DNA of 64,000 bases, from positions 1,426,001 to 1,490,000 of the forward strand of contig NZ_LR134476.1 of the NCBI RefSeq assembly GCF_900637955.1. The letters are read 5' to 3'. Of this stretch, positions 16,594-26,253 are shown in pieces. The stretch is from Trueperella bialowiezensis (GTDB taxonomy: Bacteria; Actinomycetota; Actinomycetes; Actinomycetales; Actinomycetaceae). Each line of letters opens with the position of its first letter. Position 1 is the stretch's first letter. The notes under the pieces are model-generated. The model worked only from the letters and a program-made list of their open reading frames with translations. It was not told the origin of the DNA and did no database searches. The position numbers were made by a program, and so were the translations under genes.

Positions 16594-18759
16594 ATGACAG
16601 ATACGAAAGGCGCCGTGGCCTCAACACGGCTTTCTAATGGGAAAGTAATTTCCTATGCGTTGGGTGACGTTGCAAACAACCTCACCTTCATGATGACCTC
16701 GATGTTCCTCGTCGTGTACATGACGGATCTCGCAGGCATCTCCGCCGGCGTGGCTGGCGCAATTTATGGTGTGACTAAGTTCTGGGCCGGCATTACTGAT
16801 TTGACCGCCGGTCAGACTGTTGACCGTTTCGATACACGATGGGGGCGTCTGCGCCCGTGGATTCTGTTCGGGTCCGCCCCACTTGCGATCGTGTTCGTTG
16901 CGCTGTTCTCGGTTCCCGCCGGCATTGCAGGCACCACGATGGCGATCGTGTGGATTCTGTTGTTCGACGCCGCGTACCAGCTTGCGTACTCGTTCGTGAA
17001 CATTCCGTACGGTTCGCTGTCGTCTGCACTGACTCAGGATCCGGTGGATCGTTCCCGCCTGTCGGGTGCGCGTTCGATTGCGTCGTCGCTGTCCGGCGTT
17101 TTGCTGGCGTTCGCTGTTGCGCCGCAGTTCCAGGACACCGCGGCCGATGGCATCCGGCAAAAGTTCATGATCACCACGCTGATCTTGGGCGCTATTGCGG
17201 TGATCCTGTACCTGATCTGTTTCAAGAACACGAAGGAAGTTGTGGAGCGTCCGCAGCAGAAGGTGACTCTGCGCTCCACGCTGAAGACTGTCCGGGCGAA
17301 CAAGCCGCTGCTGGTTCTGTGCTCGGGTGCCATGTTCCTGCTGGCTGGCATGTTCACCATGTCTGCGGTGGCACTGTTCTACGCGCGTGACGTTTTGGGT
17401 AACGCCGGCTGGTATGCGTTCTTGCAGCTCGCGCAGACGTTGGGCTCGATCGTTATTGCGTCGGCCGTGCCAACGATTACGGTTCGTCTCGGTAAGCGCA
17501 AGGGCTACATGCTGGGCGGCGCTGTCACAGTGCTTGCCTTTGTGATCATGTACTTCGCACCGGGCGGTTCGCTGGTGGCCGGTATTATTGCTTGGTTCGT
17601 GTACGGCATGGGCGTTGGTGGTACGAACGCTCTGATGTTCTCGATGCAGGCGGACACGGTGGATTACGGCGAGTGGAAGACTGGCACCCGTTCCGAGGGT
17701 GGTTCGTACTCGATCCTGTCGTTCATCCGTAAGGTTGGCCAGGGTATTGGCGGTTGGGCCGGCGCCGCGCTGATTGGTGCGTTTGGCTACAACTCTCAAG
17801 CAGCTGTACAGACCGAGCAGGCGATCGAAGGTATTCGTATTGCGACCGGCGCACTGCCTGCAGTGCTTACCTTCATCGCGATCCTCATCATGTCGCGCTA
17901 CCCGCTTGGCCTTGAGGAGCATTCGCAGATTGTGCGCGAGCTCAACGAGCGCCGCACCAAGAAGGCCGTCACGGAGATGGCTGGCATGTCCGAAGGCGAA
18001 GTCAAGACTACCGAGGTTGGCGACGGCCGTACGATGCGTCTGCGCAAGAAGGGCGAGGCTGTTCCGCCGATCGTTACCGTGTTCGGCCAGTCGGGTGCCG
18101 GTGCGTCGGTTATTGGCCCGATGCTCGCACGCGAACTTGCTGTTCCGTACGTTGGTCAGAAGTTCTCGTCCGAAGAGCTGGCACTCGTGGACCGCGAAGC
18201 TCTCGTGTCCGATTCCGGCTTCGACCGCTGGCTGCGCTCCGTCGAACATGCGGGCGCGCAGGACTCCACGATGGCGCTCGGCGCATCCGAAGAGCAGAAC
18301 TTCCAGGTTGCTGCGGAAAACACCCGCAACGTGCTTGCAGAAGTTGCCAACGGCGGCGTCGTCCACGGACGCAACGGTGCCTACGTCTTGCACCACGCGG
18401 TGGGCGCGATCCACGTGCGTCTGATCGCTCCGAAGCCGAAGCGTATCGAGCGCATCATGCACCGCTGGGGTCTCAACCCGACCGAAGCGACTGCACAGCT
18501 CGAGGCTGAAGATAGGTTGCGTGCAGAAATGTCGCGCCACCTGTACCAGTGGGATCCGAACAACGATGCCTACTACGATCTGGTGATTAACACCGGTTCG
18601 ATCACGTACGAGCAGGTTGTGGAGGCCATTGCGGAGCTGTACCGCTCGAAGTACCCGGAGAACCAGCCTGATCCTACGGTCGATACTGGCGAGATTCCGC
18701 TCCCGCCGTACCCGGCTGAGGCTCACCGCGAAGGCTCTGAGGAAGACGTGCTGAAGTAA
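16594..18759 (+). CDS. GPH-family sugar transporter fused to cytidylate-kinase-like domain
   Basis: A 721-residue fusion. Residues about 15-450 are a glycoside-pentoside-hexuronide:cation symporter with 12 expected helices and the family loop WAGITDLTAGQTVDRFDTRWGR (DxxxGxxxDRxxxxxG type). A cytoplasmic linker leads to residues about 489-695, which resemble the cytidylate-kinase-like family (PF13189): a glycine-rich loop FGQSGAGASVIG in which the usual P-loop Lys is Ala, then GRNGAYVLHH and LIAPKPKRIERIM. That family often lacks the classical Lys. The transported sugar is unknown. The soluble domain may sense a nucleotide or sugar and gate transport. No sugar hydrolase lies beside it. Confidence 0.85.
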   Translation: MTDTKGAVASTRLSNGKVISYALGDVANNLTFMMTSMFLVVYMTDLAGISAGVAGAIYGVTKFWAGITDLTAGQTVDRFDTRWGRLRPWILFGSAPLAIVFVALFSVPAGIAGTTMAIVWILLFDAAYQLAYSFVNIPYGSLSSALTQDPVDRSRLSGARSIASSLSGVLLAFAVAPQFQDTAADGIRQKFMITTLILGAIAVILYLICFKNTKEVVERPQQKVTLRSTLKTVRANKPLLVLCSGAMFLLAGMFTMSAVALFYARDVLGNAGWYAFLQLAQTLGSIVIASAVPTITVRLGKRKGYMLGGAVTVLAFVIMYFAPGGSLVAGIIAWFVYGMGVGGTNALMFSMQADTVDYGEWKTGTRSEGGSYSILSFIRKVGQGIGGWAGAALIGAFGYNSQAAVQTEQAIEGIRIATGALPAVLTFIAILIMSRYPLGLEEHSQIVRELNERRTKKAVTEMAGMSEGEVKTTEVGDGRTMRLRKKGEAVPPIVTVFGQSGAGASVIGPMLARELAVPYVGQKFSSEELALVDREALVSDSGFDRWLRSVEHAGAQDSTMALGASEEQNFQVAAENTRNVLAEVANGGVVHGRNGAYVLHHAVGAIHVRLIAPKPKRIERIMHRWGLNPTEATAQLEAEDRLRAEMSRHLYQWDPNNDAYYDLVINTGSITYEQVVEAIAELYRSKYPENQPDPTVDTGEIPLPPYPAEAHREGSEEDVLK

Positions 18760-18782
18760 TCCTGCACGGGTGAACTCAACTC

Positions 18783-18809
18783 GGCGCCCCCGGTTTTTCC
18801 GGGGGCGCC
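18783..18809 (+). terminator. Terminator after the GPH transporter
   Basis: Stem GGCGCCCCCGG, loop TTTTT, stem CCGGGGGCGCC, 23 bases after the stop codon. No T-run follows, but the stem is very stable. Confidence 0.75.
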
Positions 18810-18876
18810 GGCATGTTTACCGGCCGAGTCAGCCCGTCTTTTGAGTGGAGTTGGCATGGCTTTTTGGCTGTGAGAT

Positions 18877-18894
18877 GTCACGCCAGCGGCGAAA
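18877..18894 (+). promoter_or_regulatory. Possible ClgR box upstream of clpC
   Basis: ACGCCAGCGGCGAA fits most of the ClgR consensus WNNWCGCYNANRGCGWWS with mismatches at the central A and the last S. ClgR activates clp genes in several actinobacteria. The site is about 120 bases upstream of clpC. Confidence 0.35.
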
Positions 18895-19012
18895 CGACGA
18901 ATGTTCGCTGCTTGCACGCCGTTAAGGTGGTTGAGGAATCGCAGGATTGTAGGCGCAGCGCACAGGGTGTCGTGTACGATCCACGCGAAAATTATTTCGG
19001 AGGAGTCGAACA

Positions 19013-21628
19013 TTGTTTGAACGGTTTACTGACCGCGCTCGGCGAGTCATTGTGCTCGCTCAGGAGTCTGCGCGGAACCTCAAGCACAATTATCTCGGCA
19101 CGGAACATATTCTGCTTGGTTTGATCAAGGAAGGCGAGGGCGTTGCGGCTAAGGCGCTCGAAGCGTTGAATATTAGTTACGACGCCGTCCAAGAGCAGGT
19201 TATCGAGATTATTGGGGAGGGGCAGGAGCAGCCTTCTGGGCATATTCCGTTTACTCCGCGTGCGAAGAAGGTTCTCGAGTACGCGATGCGTGAGGGCTTG
19301 CAGCTTGGCCACTCCTATATTGGTACGGAGCACTTGCTGCTTGGTTTGGTGCGTGAGCAGGACGGGGTTGCTGCTCAGGTGCTCGTCAAGCTTGGTGCGG
19401 ATTTGCCGTTGGTGCGCCAGCAGGTGACCCAGTTGCTGTCTGGTTACCAGGGTAAGGAAGCTGTGGGCGTTGGCCCGGGTGGGGCTCGTGAAGGCCAGAA
19501 GGCTGGCTCCACGATTCTCGACCAGTATGGGCGTAACCTGACTCAGGCTGCTCGGGAGAACAAGTTGGATCCGGTGATCGGCCGGCATAATGAGACGCAG
19601 CGGGTTATGCAGGTGCTCTCGCGGCGGACGAAGAACAACCCGGTGCTTATTGGTGAACCGGGCGTGGGTAAGACTGCCGTCGTTGAAGGGCTGTCGCAGG
19701 CGATTGCGGCCGGTGACGTGCCGGAGACGTTGAAGGACAAGCAGCTGTATTCGCTGGACATGGGCTCGCTTGTGGCGGGTTCGCGTTACCGTGGTGATTT
19801 TGAGGAGCGGATGAAGAAGATCCTCAAGGAAATCAACACTCGTGGTGACATCATCCTGTTTATTGACGAGGTGCACACGCTCGTGGGTGCGGGCGCGGCG
19901 GAGGGTGCGCTGGATGCGGCGTCGTTGCTTAAGCCGATGATGGCGCGTGGCGAACTGCAGATTATCGGCGCTACCACGCTGGATGAGTACCGTAAGTACA
20001 TTGAAAAGGATGCTGCGCTCGAACGTCGTTTCCAGCCGATTCAGGTTGAGGAACCGACCGTGAAGGAAACGATCGCGATCCTTGAGGGTCTGCGTGATCG
20101 TTACGAAGCTTTCCATCGGGTGACGATCACCGACGACGCACTGGAGGCCGCGGCCACGCTTGCCGACCGCTACATCAATGATCGTTTCTTGCCAGACAAG
20201 GCCATTGACCTGATTGATGAGGCGGGCGCTCGCTTGGCGATCCAGAAGATGACGGCCCCGCCCGAGCTGCGCGAACTTGACGAGGAGATCGCGGGTGTTA
20301 AGCGTGCGAAGGAGGCCGCGATTGACGGCCAGGACTTCGAAAAGGCTGCCGCCCTGCGTGATCAGGAACAGCAGCTGACCGAGAAGCGCAACGAGCGCGA
20401 GCGGGCGTGGAAGGAAGGCGACCTCGACGTCGTGTCCGTCGTGGATGAAGACATCATCACGGAAGTGCTCTCCATGTCCACGGGTATCCCGGTGTTTAAG
20501 CTGACGGAGGCGGAGTCTGAGAAGCTGCTGCGTATGGAAGACGAGCTGCATAAGCGTGTGATTGGCCAGAACGAGGCGGTCACGGCGCTGTCGCAGGCGA
20601 TCCGCCGTACGCGTGCCGGGCTGAAGGATCCGAACCGTCCGGGTGGCTCGTTCATTTTTGCCGGGCCGACTGGCGTGGGTAAGACGGAGCTGGCGAAGGC
20701 GTTGGCCGAGTTCCTGTTCGGCGATGAGGACGCGCTGATTACCCTCGACATGTCTGAGTACCAGGAGAAGCACACAGTCTCGCGACTGTTCGGTGCGCCT
20801 CCGGGATACGTGGGCTATGAGGAAGGCGGCCAGCTGACAGAGAAGGTGCGCCGTAAGCCGTTCTCCGTGGTGCTGTTCGACGAGATCGAGAAGGCCCACC
20901 AGGATCTGTTCAACTCGCTGCTGCAGATTCTGGAGGAAGGCCGCCTGACCGATTCTCAGGGGCGTGTGGTCGACTTCAAGAACACGATCATCATCATGAC
21001 CACCAACCTCGGCACGAAGGACATCGCCAAGGGCGTGCAGACGGGCTTCCAGTTCGACGCCGACACCCGCACGTCGTACGAGCGGATGAAGAACAGGGTG
21101 GGCGAGGAGCTGAAAAACCACTTCCGGCCCGAGTTCTTGAACCGCGTGGACGAGATCATCGTCTTCCCACAGCTGGAGAAGAGCGAGATCTTGCAGATCG
21201 TGGATCTCATGATTGGCAAGCTCGGGGCTCGCCTGTGGGATCAGGGCATGTCGATTGTGCTCACCGACGAGGCGAAGCAGCTGCTCGCCGACCGCGGCTA
21301 CGATCCGGTTCTCGGCGCCCGGCCGCTGCGCCGCGCGATCCAGCGCGAGATTGAGGACACGCTGTCAGAGAAGCTCCTGTTTGGGGAGTTCAGCAAGGGG
21401 CAGACGATCGTCGTCGACGTCGATCACGAGGCTAAACCGAAGACGTTCACGTTCACCGGTCACGATTCGGATTACCAGCTGCCCGAGGGGGTGAAACCCG
21501 CGCAGGAGACGGAACGGATCGACGGCCTGGCACAGCCTGCAGCTGTAGGACCGACTGGTCCGTCGGAGTCTGGTGCCCAGACCGCCAGTGAACCCGCAGG
21601 TGGCGGGGGCGGTGCTCGCACCGAGTAA
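19013..21628 (+). CDS. clpC: ATP-dependent Clp protease ATP-binding subunit ClpC
   Basis: Unfoldase that feeds proteins to ClpP, 871 residues. The N-terminal adaptor domain has two Clp_N repeats ([30 protein letters not shown]). Two AAA modules follow, with Walker A GEPGVGKT (about residue 214) and GPTGVGKT (about 553) and Walker B FIDEVHTL and [13 protein letters not shown]-type coiled middle segment ([21 protein letters not shown]) separates them and is diagnostic of ClpC. The start is TTG with GGAGGAG just upstream. A Gly/Ala-rich 25-residue tail ends the protein. It is transcribed alone, probably under ClgR. Confidence 0.96.
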   Translation: MFERFTDRARRVIVLAQESARNLKHNYLGTEHILLGLIKEGEGVAAKALEALNISYDAVQEQVIEIIGEGQEQPSGHIPFTPRAKKVLEYAMREGLQLGHSYIGTEHLLLGLVREQDGVAAQVLVKLGADLPLVRQQVTQLLSGYQGKEAVGVGPGGAREGQKAGSTILDQYGRNLTQAARENKLDPVIGRHNETQRVMQVLSRRTKNNPVLIGEPGVGKTAVVEGLSQAIAAGDVPETLKDKQLYSLDMGSLVAGSRYRGDFEERMKKILKEINTRGDIILFIDEVHTLVGAGAAEGALDAASLLKPMMARGELQIIGATTLDEYRKYIEKDAALERRFQPIQVEEPTVKETIAILEGLRDRYEAFHRVTITDDALEAAATLADRYINDRFLPDKAIDLIDEAGARLAIQKMTAPPELRELDEEIAGVKRAKEAAIDGQDFEKAAALRDQEQQLTEKRNERERAWKEGDLDVVSVVDEDIITEVLSMSTGIPVFKLTEAESEKLLRMEDELHKRVIGQNEAVTALSQAIRRTRAGLKDPNRPGGSFIFAGPTGVGKTELAKALAEFLFGDEDALITLDMSEYQEKHTVSRLFGAPPGYVGYEEGGQLTEKVRRKPFSVVLFDEIEKAHQDLFNSLLQILEEGRLTDSQGRVVDFKNTIIIMTTNLGTKDIAKGVQTGFQFDADTRTSYERMKNRVGEELKNHFRPEFLNRVDEIIVFPQLEKSEILQIVDLMIGKLGARLWDQGMSIVLTDEAKQLLADRGYDPVLGARPLRRAIQREIEDTLSEKLLFGEFSKGQTIVVDVDHEAKPKTFTFTGHDSDYQLPEGVKPAQETERIDGLAQPAAVGPTGPSESGAQTASEPAGGGGGARTE

Positions 21629-21730
21629 TGAGGCGGAAAATTCCGGGGCGTAGTTCTTTCGTAGACTGCGCCCCGCCGTCGTCTTTAGGGGATAAACTGA
21701 CAAGAGACAGTTAGCTTGCAAAGGAGCATC

Positions 21731-22687
21731 ATGGAGCTTGATGTTGTAACGATGGGCGAAGTCATGGGAACCATTCGACTTCGCGGCGATTTCGGTGTTG
21801 GGAACGAAGCTGGTATCACGATGTCGGGCGCGGAGGGCAACGTTGCCATTGCGCTCGCACGGCTCAAGCACAACGTGCAGTGGGTGGGAACCCTAGGAAA
21901 CGATACATTTGGCGAAGGTATTTTACGTACCCTGCGCGGCGAGCGCGTGTATGTAGATTTTGTTGAGCGAAGCCCGGTGCAGACGGGTCTGCTGGTCGTT
22001 CGTGGCATGGGCTCGGAAGCCAAGCGCGTGGACTATCACCGTAAATGTTCGGCGGGCAGCCTCTTCTCGCCCGAACAAATCGAGCGCGCGATTGCGGCCA
22101 AGCCGAAGATCGTGCATATTACGGGCATCACGCCGTCGTTGAGCGAGACGGCGCGCAAAGCTACGTTGGCGATGGCGACCAAAGCGAAGGAAGCTGGCAT
22201 TCTCGTCTCGTTTGATATCAACTACCGTAGCCGCCTGTGGTCGCGCGAGGAGGCGACACCGGTGTTACAGGAGATCGCGCACCTTGCCGATATTGTGATC
22301 GGCGGTACGGAGGAATACGAGATTCTGTCTACGCACGCCGATCCGATTAAGGGTATGGATGCAACGTTACGCCACGGTGCGAAGCAAGCGGTGTGGAAGA
22401 CTGACAATCTTGCTCGGGTGATGACATCCGAGGGGTTGTTTGAATGCCCGAATAAGAAGGTCCGCGTGGTGGATCCGATTGGTGCGGGCGATGCGTTCGT
22501 CTCCGGTTACCTCTCTGGTTTCCTCGATGGTCTAGATCCAGTTGCTCGCCTGCGGCGTGCTCACATCATGGGCGGTATTCTCGTCGCCTCCGATGGCGAT
22601 TGGGAGGCTCTGCCGTTGCGCCGCGAACTCGAGACCCTCGAGTCACTGCCGGGCAACGCCTGGGAGTCTGGCGAGGTGCTGCGATAA
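21731..22687 (+). CDS. PfkB-family sugar kinase, 2-keto-3-deoxygluconate kinase-like
   Basis: A 318-residue PfkB kinase. The start at 21731 is chosen because AAGGAG lies six bases before it. The N-terminal GDFGVGNEAGITMSGAEGNVA region, the FDINYRSRLW motif typical of KDG kinases and the anion-hole and catalytic motif DPIGAGDAF (Asp254) are all present, and the ATP-side glycine-rich stretch follows. The family is known to phosphorylate 2-keto-3-deoxygluconate or related keto-sugar acids. It is followed by a terminator. The sugar-acid catabolic operon starts 1.7 kb downstream, so a shared metabolic theme is possible, but no KDPG aldolase is seen in the window. Confidence 0.8.
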   Translation: MELDVVTMGEVMGTIRLRGDFGVGNEAGITMSGAEGNVAIALARLKHNVQWVGTLGNDTFGEGILRTLRGERVYVDFVERSPVQTGLLVVRGMGSEAKRVDYHRKCSAGSLFSPEQIERAIAAKPKIVHITGITPSLSETARKATLAMATKAKEAGILVSFDINYRSRLWSREEATPVLQEIAHLADIVIGGTEEYEILSTHADPIKGMDATLRHGAKQAVWKTDNLARVMTSEGLFECPNKKVRVVDPIGAGDAFVSGYLSGFLDGLDPVARLRRAHIMGGILVASDGDWEALPLRRELETLESLPGNAWESGEVLR

Positions 22688-22730
22688 GGATCGCTGGCGC
22701 CGGGCCGCTCGGCGCGCGATGAACCCCTCA

Positions 22731-22768
22731 CCCGTGTTCGTGTGGATGCCCACGCGAACACGGGTTTG
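22731..22768 (+). terminator. Terminator after the sugar kinase
   Basis: CCCGTGTTCG pairs with CGAACACGGG across a 14-base loop, followed by TTTGG. Confidence 0.6.
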
Positions 22769-22892
22769 GTGTACGTAGAGTCACCGGCAGCGTCGGGAAA
22801 ATGCTCACGGATCGGGAACCGGCTGTGAAATGTGTCTAATTGAGCCGCGGAAATGAAATATTGTGCAGTTTCTTCCAGCCTTGTGACATCTT

Positions 22893-22915
22893 ATTCAACC
22901 GGTGTTAAGTTGAAT
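22893..22915. promoter_or_regulatory. Inverted repeat, operator-like
   Basis: ATTCAAC and GTTGAAT flank nine bases (CGGTGTTAA). It lies about 140 bases upstream of the membrane protein at 23058, in an AT-rich segment likely to hold the promoter. The long leader that follows contains two GCTGGTT direct repeats. Confidence 0.45.
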
Positions 22916-23057
22916 CAAAGGTGGGAGCCTTGTTCATATCGGGTGATGTGGCACCGCCCTTTCACCTAGATATGGCTGGTTCTCAACGAAGTGCGCTGGT
23001 TGCCAACGTCGGCGGCGGGCGTTACGTCATCACACACATCAGACTTGAGGAACTTAC

Positions 23058-24080
23058 ATGGAAATCGATCTGTTTTGGCTTGTGGCTGCGTTCGGCGGCG
23101 GCGCTTTCGGTGCGGCTCTCGGCGGCCAGACTGCTTTTACTTTCACAGGCATCATGTATCTGGTCGGCCTGGGCACGTACATGGCCGGGGCTGACGCCGG
23201 TCCGTACATGGACTCCGTGGTATTTGGCCCGGTCTTCGGCCCGCACATCTCGTTCGTAGGCGGCGTTGCTGCTGCTGCCTACGCGGCAAAGGTTGGTGCT
23301 ATGCCGAAGGGCGTGAATGGCAGGGATATCGTGAGCCCACTGGCCGGGCTGGCACGCTCGGACGTGCTTATGGTCGGCGGCATCTTCGGCGTGCTCGGCT
23401 ACCTGCTCAACAACTTCTTTGCGTGGATCCTGCCGGTGTTTAAGGCGGGCGATCCGGCGTTGCACTTTGGCAACGAGGCTATCGGTGCAACGGATACCGT
23501 GGCGCTCACAATCATCGTGCTCTCGATTGTTATCCGGTACATGTTTGGCAACATGGGCCTGTTCCAGAAGGTCAACGGCATTGGCCTGCTCGAAGTCGGG
23601 GAGGGCAAGCACTGGGTGGAGCATCAGGAAAAGTGGGGCGTGACTGCGGCTCACGGCCTGACCACCGGTCTTATGTCCGCGTTCGCCACCCTGGTTGTGG
23701 TGCAGAAGTTCTTCGAAGCGCAGCCCGGCATCGTCAACCACGCGCAGCTCATTGGCTGGGCGGTCTCCGCGTTCACCCTGCTGTTCCTCACACTGGGTGT
23801 GAAGACGCCGGTGACCCACCACATGACGATCCTTGCCTCGATTGCGGCGCTGAAGTTCATGCCGATCATTGCGGGTACATCGGCCGTCGTGCAGTGGTCG
23901 TCCACCCACCTGGCGATTGCCACGATCATCGGTGGTGTGGTCGGCGCGCTGGGTGGCCTGTGGGGCGAGCTCCTTGCCCGCGTGTCGAACTCGAACGGCG
24001 ACACGCACATTGATCCGCCGGCCTTCGCGATCTTCACGGGTACCACGCTCCTGTACGCGATCACGGCAATTGCCGCATAG
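23058..24080 (+). CDS. Polytopic membrane protein of unknown function
   Basis: A 340-residue protein made almost wholly of hydrophobic helices (about nine), many Gly/Ala-rich. Distinctive polar stretches are EVGEGKHWVEHQEKWGVTAAHG in a loop near residue 180 and THHMT and FGPHIS near helices. I do not recognise the family. Its layout (GGGAFGAALGG, HGLTTGLMSAF, HHM) is that of a transporter or channel, and no other function is supported. A 140-base leader and an operator-like palindrome suggest it is regulated. A strong terminator follows. Confidence 0.6.
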   Translation: MEIDLFWLVAAFGGGAFGAALGGQTAFTFTGIMYLVGLGTYMAGADAGPYMDSVVFGPVFGPHISFVGGVAAAAYAAKVGAMPKGVNGRDIVSPLAGLARSDVLMVGGIFGVLGYLLNNFFAWILPVFKAGDPALHFGNEAIGATDTVALTIIVLSIVIRYMFGNMGLFQKVNGIGLLEVGEGKHWVEHQEKWGVTAAHGLTTGLMSAFATLVVVQKFFEAQPGIVNHAQLIGWAVSAFTLLFLTLGVKTPVTHHMTILASIAALKFMPIIAGTSAVVQWSSTHLAIATIIGGVVGALGGLWGELLARVSNSNGDTHIDPPAFAIFTGTTLLYAITAIAA

Positions 24081-24127
24081 CTAACTGCCTTATTGCAGGG
24101 TTAGCCCGGCAATAACTAGGCCACGCT

Positions 24128-24162
24128 GGTCCCGCCCGACGCACAATCGGGCGGGACCTTTT
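24128..24162 (+). terminator. Rho-independent terminator after the 23058 gene
   Basis: A perfect 12-bp stem GGTCCCGCCCGA/TCGGGCGGGACC with loop CGCACAA, followed by TTTT. Confidence 0.9.
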
Positions 24163-24354
24163 ATGCGTGAAGTGGGGTTCGCAGCCGTTTAGGCAGGCCG
24201 ATTGCCGTGGCTGCCCGAGATTCAGCGTGCGATTTACGCCTTTGCTGCAACGATTTGCCAGGGGGTTGGCCAAAATCGCCCCCTGACGCTCGCGATTAGG
24301 CTTGAGAAAATTGCTTCTACTTAACATTGCTTAACTATCTGCGCAGGTGCGAGA

Positions 24355-24405
24355 GTGAAAGCGTTCGAAAGGCTCGGCAACGATGACGGCTTTCAACACT
24401 TTCAC
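24355..24405. promoter_or_regulatory. Paired operators upstream of the LacI regulator gene
   Basis: GTGAAAGCGTTCGAAAG (24355-24371) is repeated in inverted orientation as CTTTCAACACTTTCAC (24390-24405). The pair lies immediately before the start of the LacI-family gene and is the likely autoregulatory site for the whole operon. Confidence 0.6.
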
Positions 24406-24416
24406 GAGGAGGTGAA

Positions 24417-25478
24417 ATGATGGATATTGAAACTAGTTCCGGCGATGAGCGGCGCCAACACCAGAACAAGGGTACGGCGACTGATATTGCGAATCAGCTG
24501 GGCGTGTCCAGAGCAGCCGTGTCGTATGCTCTCAATGGAAAGCCGGGCGTGTCGATGGAAACGCGCCGTGCCGTGCTGGAATTGGCGCGCTCTTTCGGGA
24601 TGAACATTCCGGATCGTGCGAAGAACCGGGCAGGCGCTAATCGCGTGGTAGGCCTCGTGCTGGCTGACCTTGGAAACCCTTTTTATCAAGAACTTGGCGT
24701 GGCAGTTTCTAATAAGGCTCGCCAGCATCGGCTTTCTTCTTTGTTGTCGCACACGTGGGATAACCCGGTGGAGCTGATGTCGGCAGTGCAGACGATGACG
24801 GAACACGGAGTCGACGGCATTATTCTTACCGCCACGCAGGACGGCGATGCGTCTGTGGCGAGTTTGCTTCGTCGAACGAATACGCCGTATGTGCAAGTGT
24901 CGCGGAAGATGCCGACTGTGAAGGCTGGATTTGTTGGGATTGATAACAAGAATGCGGCAAAAGACATGGCCTTGCATTTGGTCGACCACGGCTACAAGAA
25001 GATTGCGCTGGCGATTGGCCCGCGGAGGTCGTCGGCGTCGAATGAGCGGCAGACAGGTTATCTCGAGGGGCTGATTGAGTCTGGCTTGTCGGTACCGTCG
25101 GAGTGGATTATTCGCACGAATCTGGGGATGAAGGGCGGTACGACGGCGGGGCGCTATTTACGTTCGTTAAAGCGCGGTCTTCCGGAGGCGGTAATTTGCG
25201 GGACGGATGCGATTGCGTTTGGGCTGATGGAGGACTTCGCCAGTCACGGGATTGGGATTCCGGATGAAGTGGCGATAACTGGATTCGACGGTGTGATCGC
25301 ATCAAATGTGCCGGGTTTTAGTTTGACGACTGTTGTGCAACCGATTGAAGAGATGGCCGAGCAGGCGGTGCGGTATTTGGAGGCGTTGATGAGGAACGAC
25401 AAGGTTGCGGAACACGATGTTATCTGTCCATACAAACTGCGCATTGGCAATTCGTGCCGGTGTGCTCCAACGAAATGA
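24417..25478 (+). CDS. LacI-family transcriptional regulator
   Basis: Sugar- or sugar-acid-responsive repressor, 353 residues. The N-terminal helix-turn-helix is TATDIANQLGVSRAAVSYALNG (residues about 19-41) with the hinge around GANRVVGLVLADLGNPFY, then a periplasmic-binding-like effector domain with GVDGIILTAT, FVGIDN, HGYKKIALAIG and the TGFDG stretch. The start may be 24417 or 24420; both follow GAGGTGAA. It is the first gene of an operon: the SDR starts 13 bases after its stop. The family normally binds a catabolite of the pathway it controls, here probably a sugar acid or lactone. Confidence 0.92.
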   Translation: MMDIETSSGDERRQHQNKGTATDIANQLGVSRAAVSYALNGKPGVSMETRRAVLELARSFGMNIPDRAKNRAGANRVVGLVLADLGNPFYQELGVAVSNKARQHRLSSLLSHTWDNPVELMSAVQTMTEHGVDGIILTATQDGDASVASLLRRTNTPYVQVSRKMPTVKAGFVGIDNKNAAKDMALHLVDHGYKKIALAIGPRRSSASNERQTGYLEGLIESGLSVPSEWIIRTNLGMKGGTTAGRYLRSLKRGLPEAVICGTDAIAFGLMEDFASHGIGIPDEVAITGFDGVIASNVPGFSLTTVVQPIEEMAEQAVRYLEALMRNDKVAEHDVICPYKLRIGNSCRCAPTK

Positions 25479-25491
25479 AAGGCAAAGCAAA

Positions 25492-26253
25492 ATGAGTTCG
25501 ATTCGATTGGACGGCCGGGTAGCGGTTGTCACGGGTGCATCCCAAGGGATTGGAAAGGGGATCGCTCTGAAGTTGGCGCAAAGGGGCGCAACTGTTGTGG
25601 TGGTGGATATTAACGGCGACGCCGCGGCGCAGGTCGCGCAGGAGTGCGGTGGTAGTTCGAGGGCGATTGGCCTGGACGTTTCGGATCGGGAAGCCGTGGA
25701 CAAGGCCATGGATCACGTGATTGCGGACTTCGGCAAGATCGACATTCTGGTGAATAACGCAGGTATTAACCGGGATGGGATGCTACACAAGATGACCGAT
25801 GAGATGTGGGATTCGGTGATCGCGGTAGATCTTTCGGCGGTGTTCTATTTCTGCCGAAAGGTTGGCGCGCATATGCGCACCAACGAATATGGCCGGATTT
25901 GTAATGTCGCCTCGGCGTCGTGGATGGGCAATATTGGCCAGACGAACTACGCAGCTGCGAAGGGCGGTGTTGTATCGCTGACGAGGTCGATTTCGAAGGA
26001 GTTGGCGTTTAAGAACGTGACGGCGAATGCGATTTGCCCGGGATTTATTGAGACGCAGATGACGACCGAGCTGAAAGACGTGCCTTCTCGCGCAGGTTTC
26101 GAGAACTTGTACGAGGAACAGGTTGCGAAGGTGCCGCTGCGCCGTGCGGGAACCCCGGAGGATGTGGCCAATCTGGTGGCGTTTTTGGTGTCGGATGATG
26201 CGTCCTACTTGACCGGCGAGGTCATCAACATCGGAGGAGGATACAAGCTATGA
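25492..26253 (+). CDS. SDR-family oxidoreductase, FabG/PhaB-like
   Basis: A 253-residue NAD(P)-dependent short-chain dehydrogenase. TGASQGIGKG is the cofactor loop, NNAG is present, and the catalytic Ser (SASW), Tyr153 and Lys157 (YAAAK) are intact. The sequence is closest in style to 3-oxoacyl or acetoacetyl-CoA reductases, so it most likely interconverts a 3-hydroxy and a 3-keto group, free or on CoA. The ATG at 25492 is chosen for the purine-rich GAAAGGCAAAG before it. The stop overlaps the CoA-transferase start (ATGA). Confidence 0.88.
   Translation: MSSIRLDGRVAVVTGASQGIGKGIALKLAQRGATVVVVDINGDAAAQVAQECGGSSRAIGLDVSDREAVDKAMDHVIADFGKIDILVNNAGINRDGMLHKMTDEMWDSVIAVDLSAVFYFCRKVGAHMRTNEYGRICNVASASWMGNIGQTNYAAAKGGVVSLTRSISKELAFKNVTANAICPGFIETQMTTELKDVPSRAGFENLYEEQVAKVPLRRAGTPEDVANLVAFLVSDDASYLTGEVINIGGGYKL

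Noticed and set aside
16621-18726. 701-codon open frame on the minus strand
   Set aside because: It mirrors the GPH-kinase gene codon for codon, has an Arg/His/Asn-rich composition and no domain. It is a GC-rich shadow.
18992-21121. 709-codon minus-strand frame opposite clpC
   Set aside because: Same reason: antisense shadow of a highly conserved gene without any recognisable motif.
22921-23259. 112-codon frame overlapping the 23058 gene start
   Set aside because: It overlaps a well-supported membrane-protein gene in another frame and covers the leader region; no motif.
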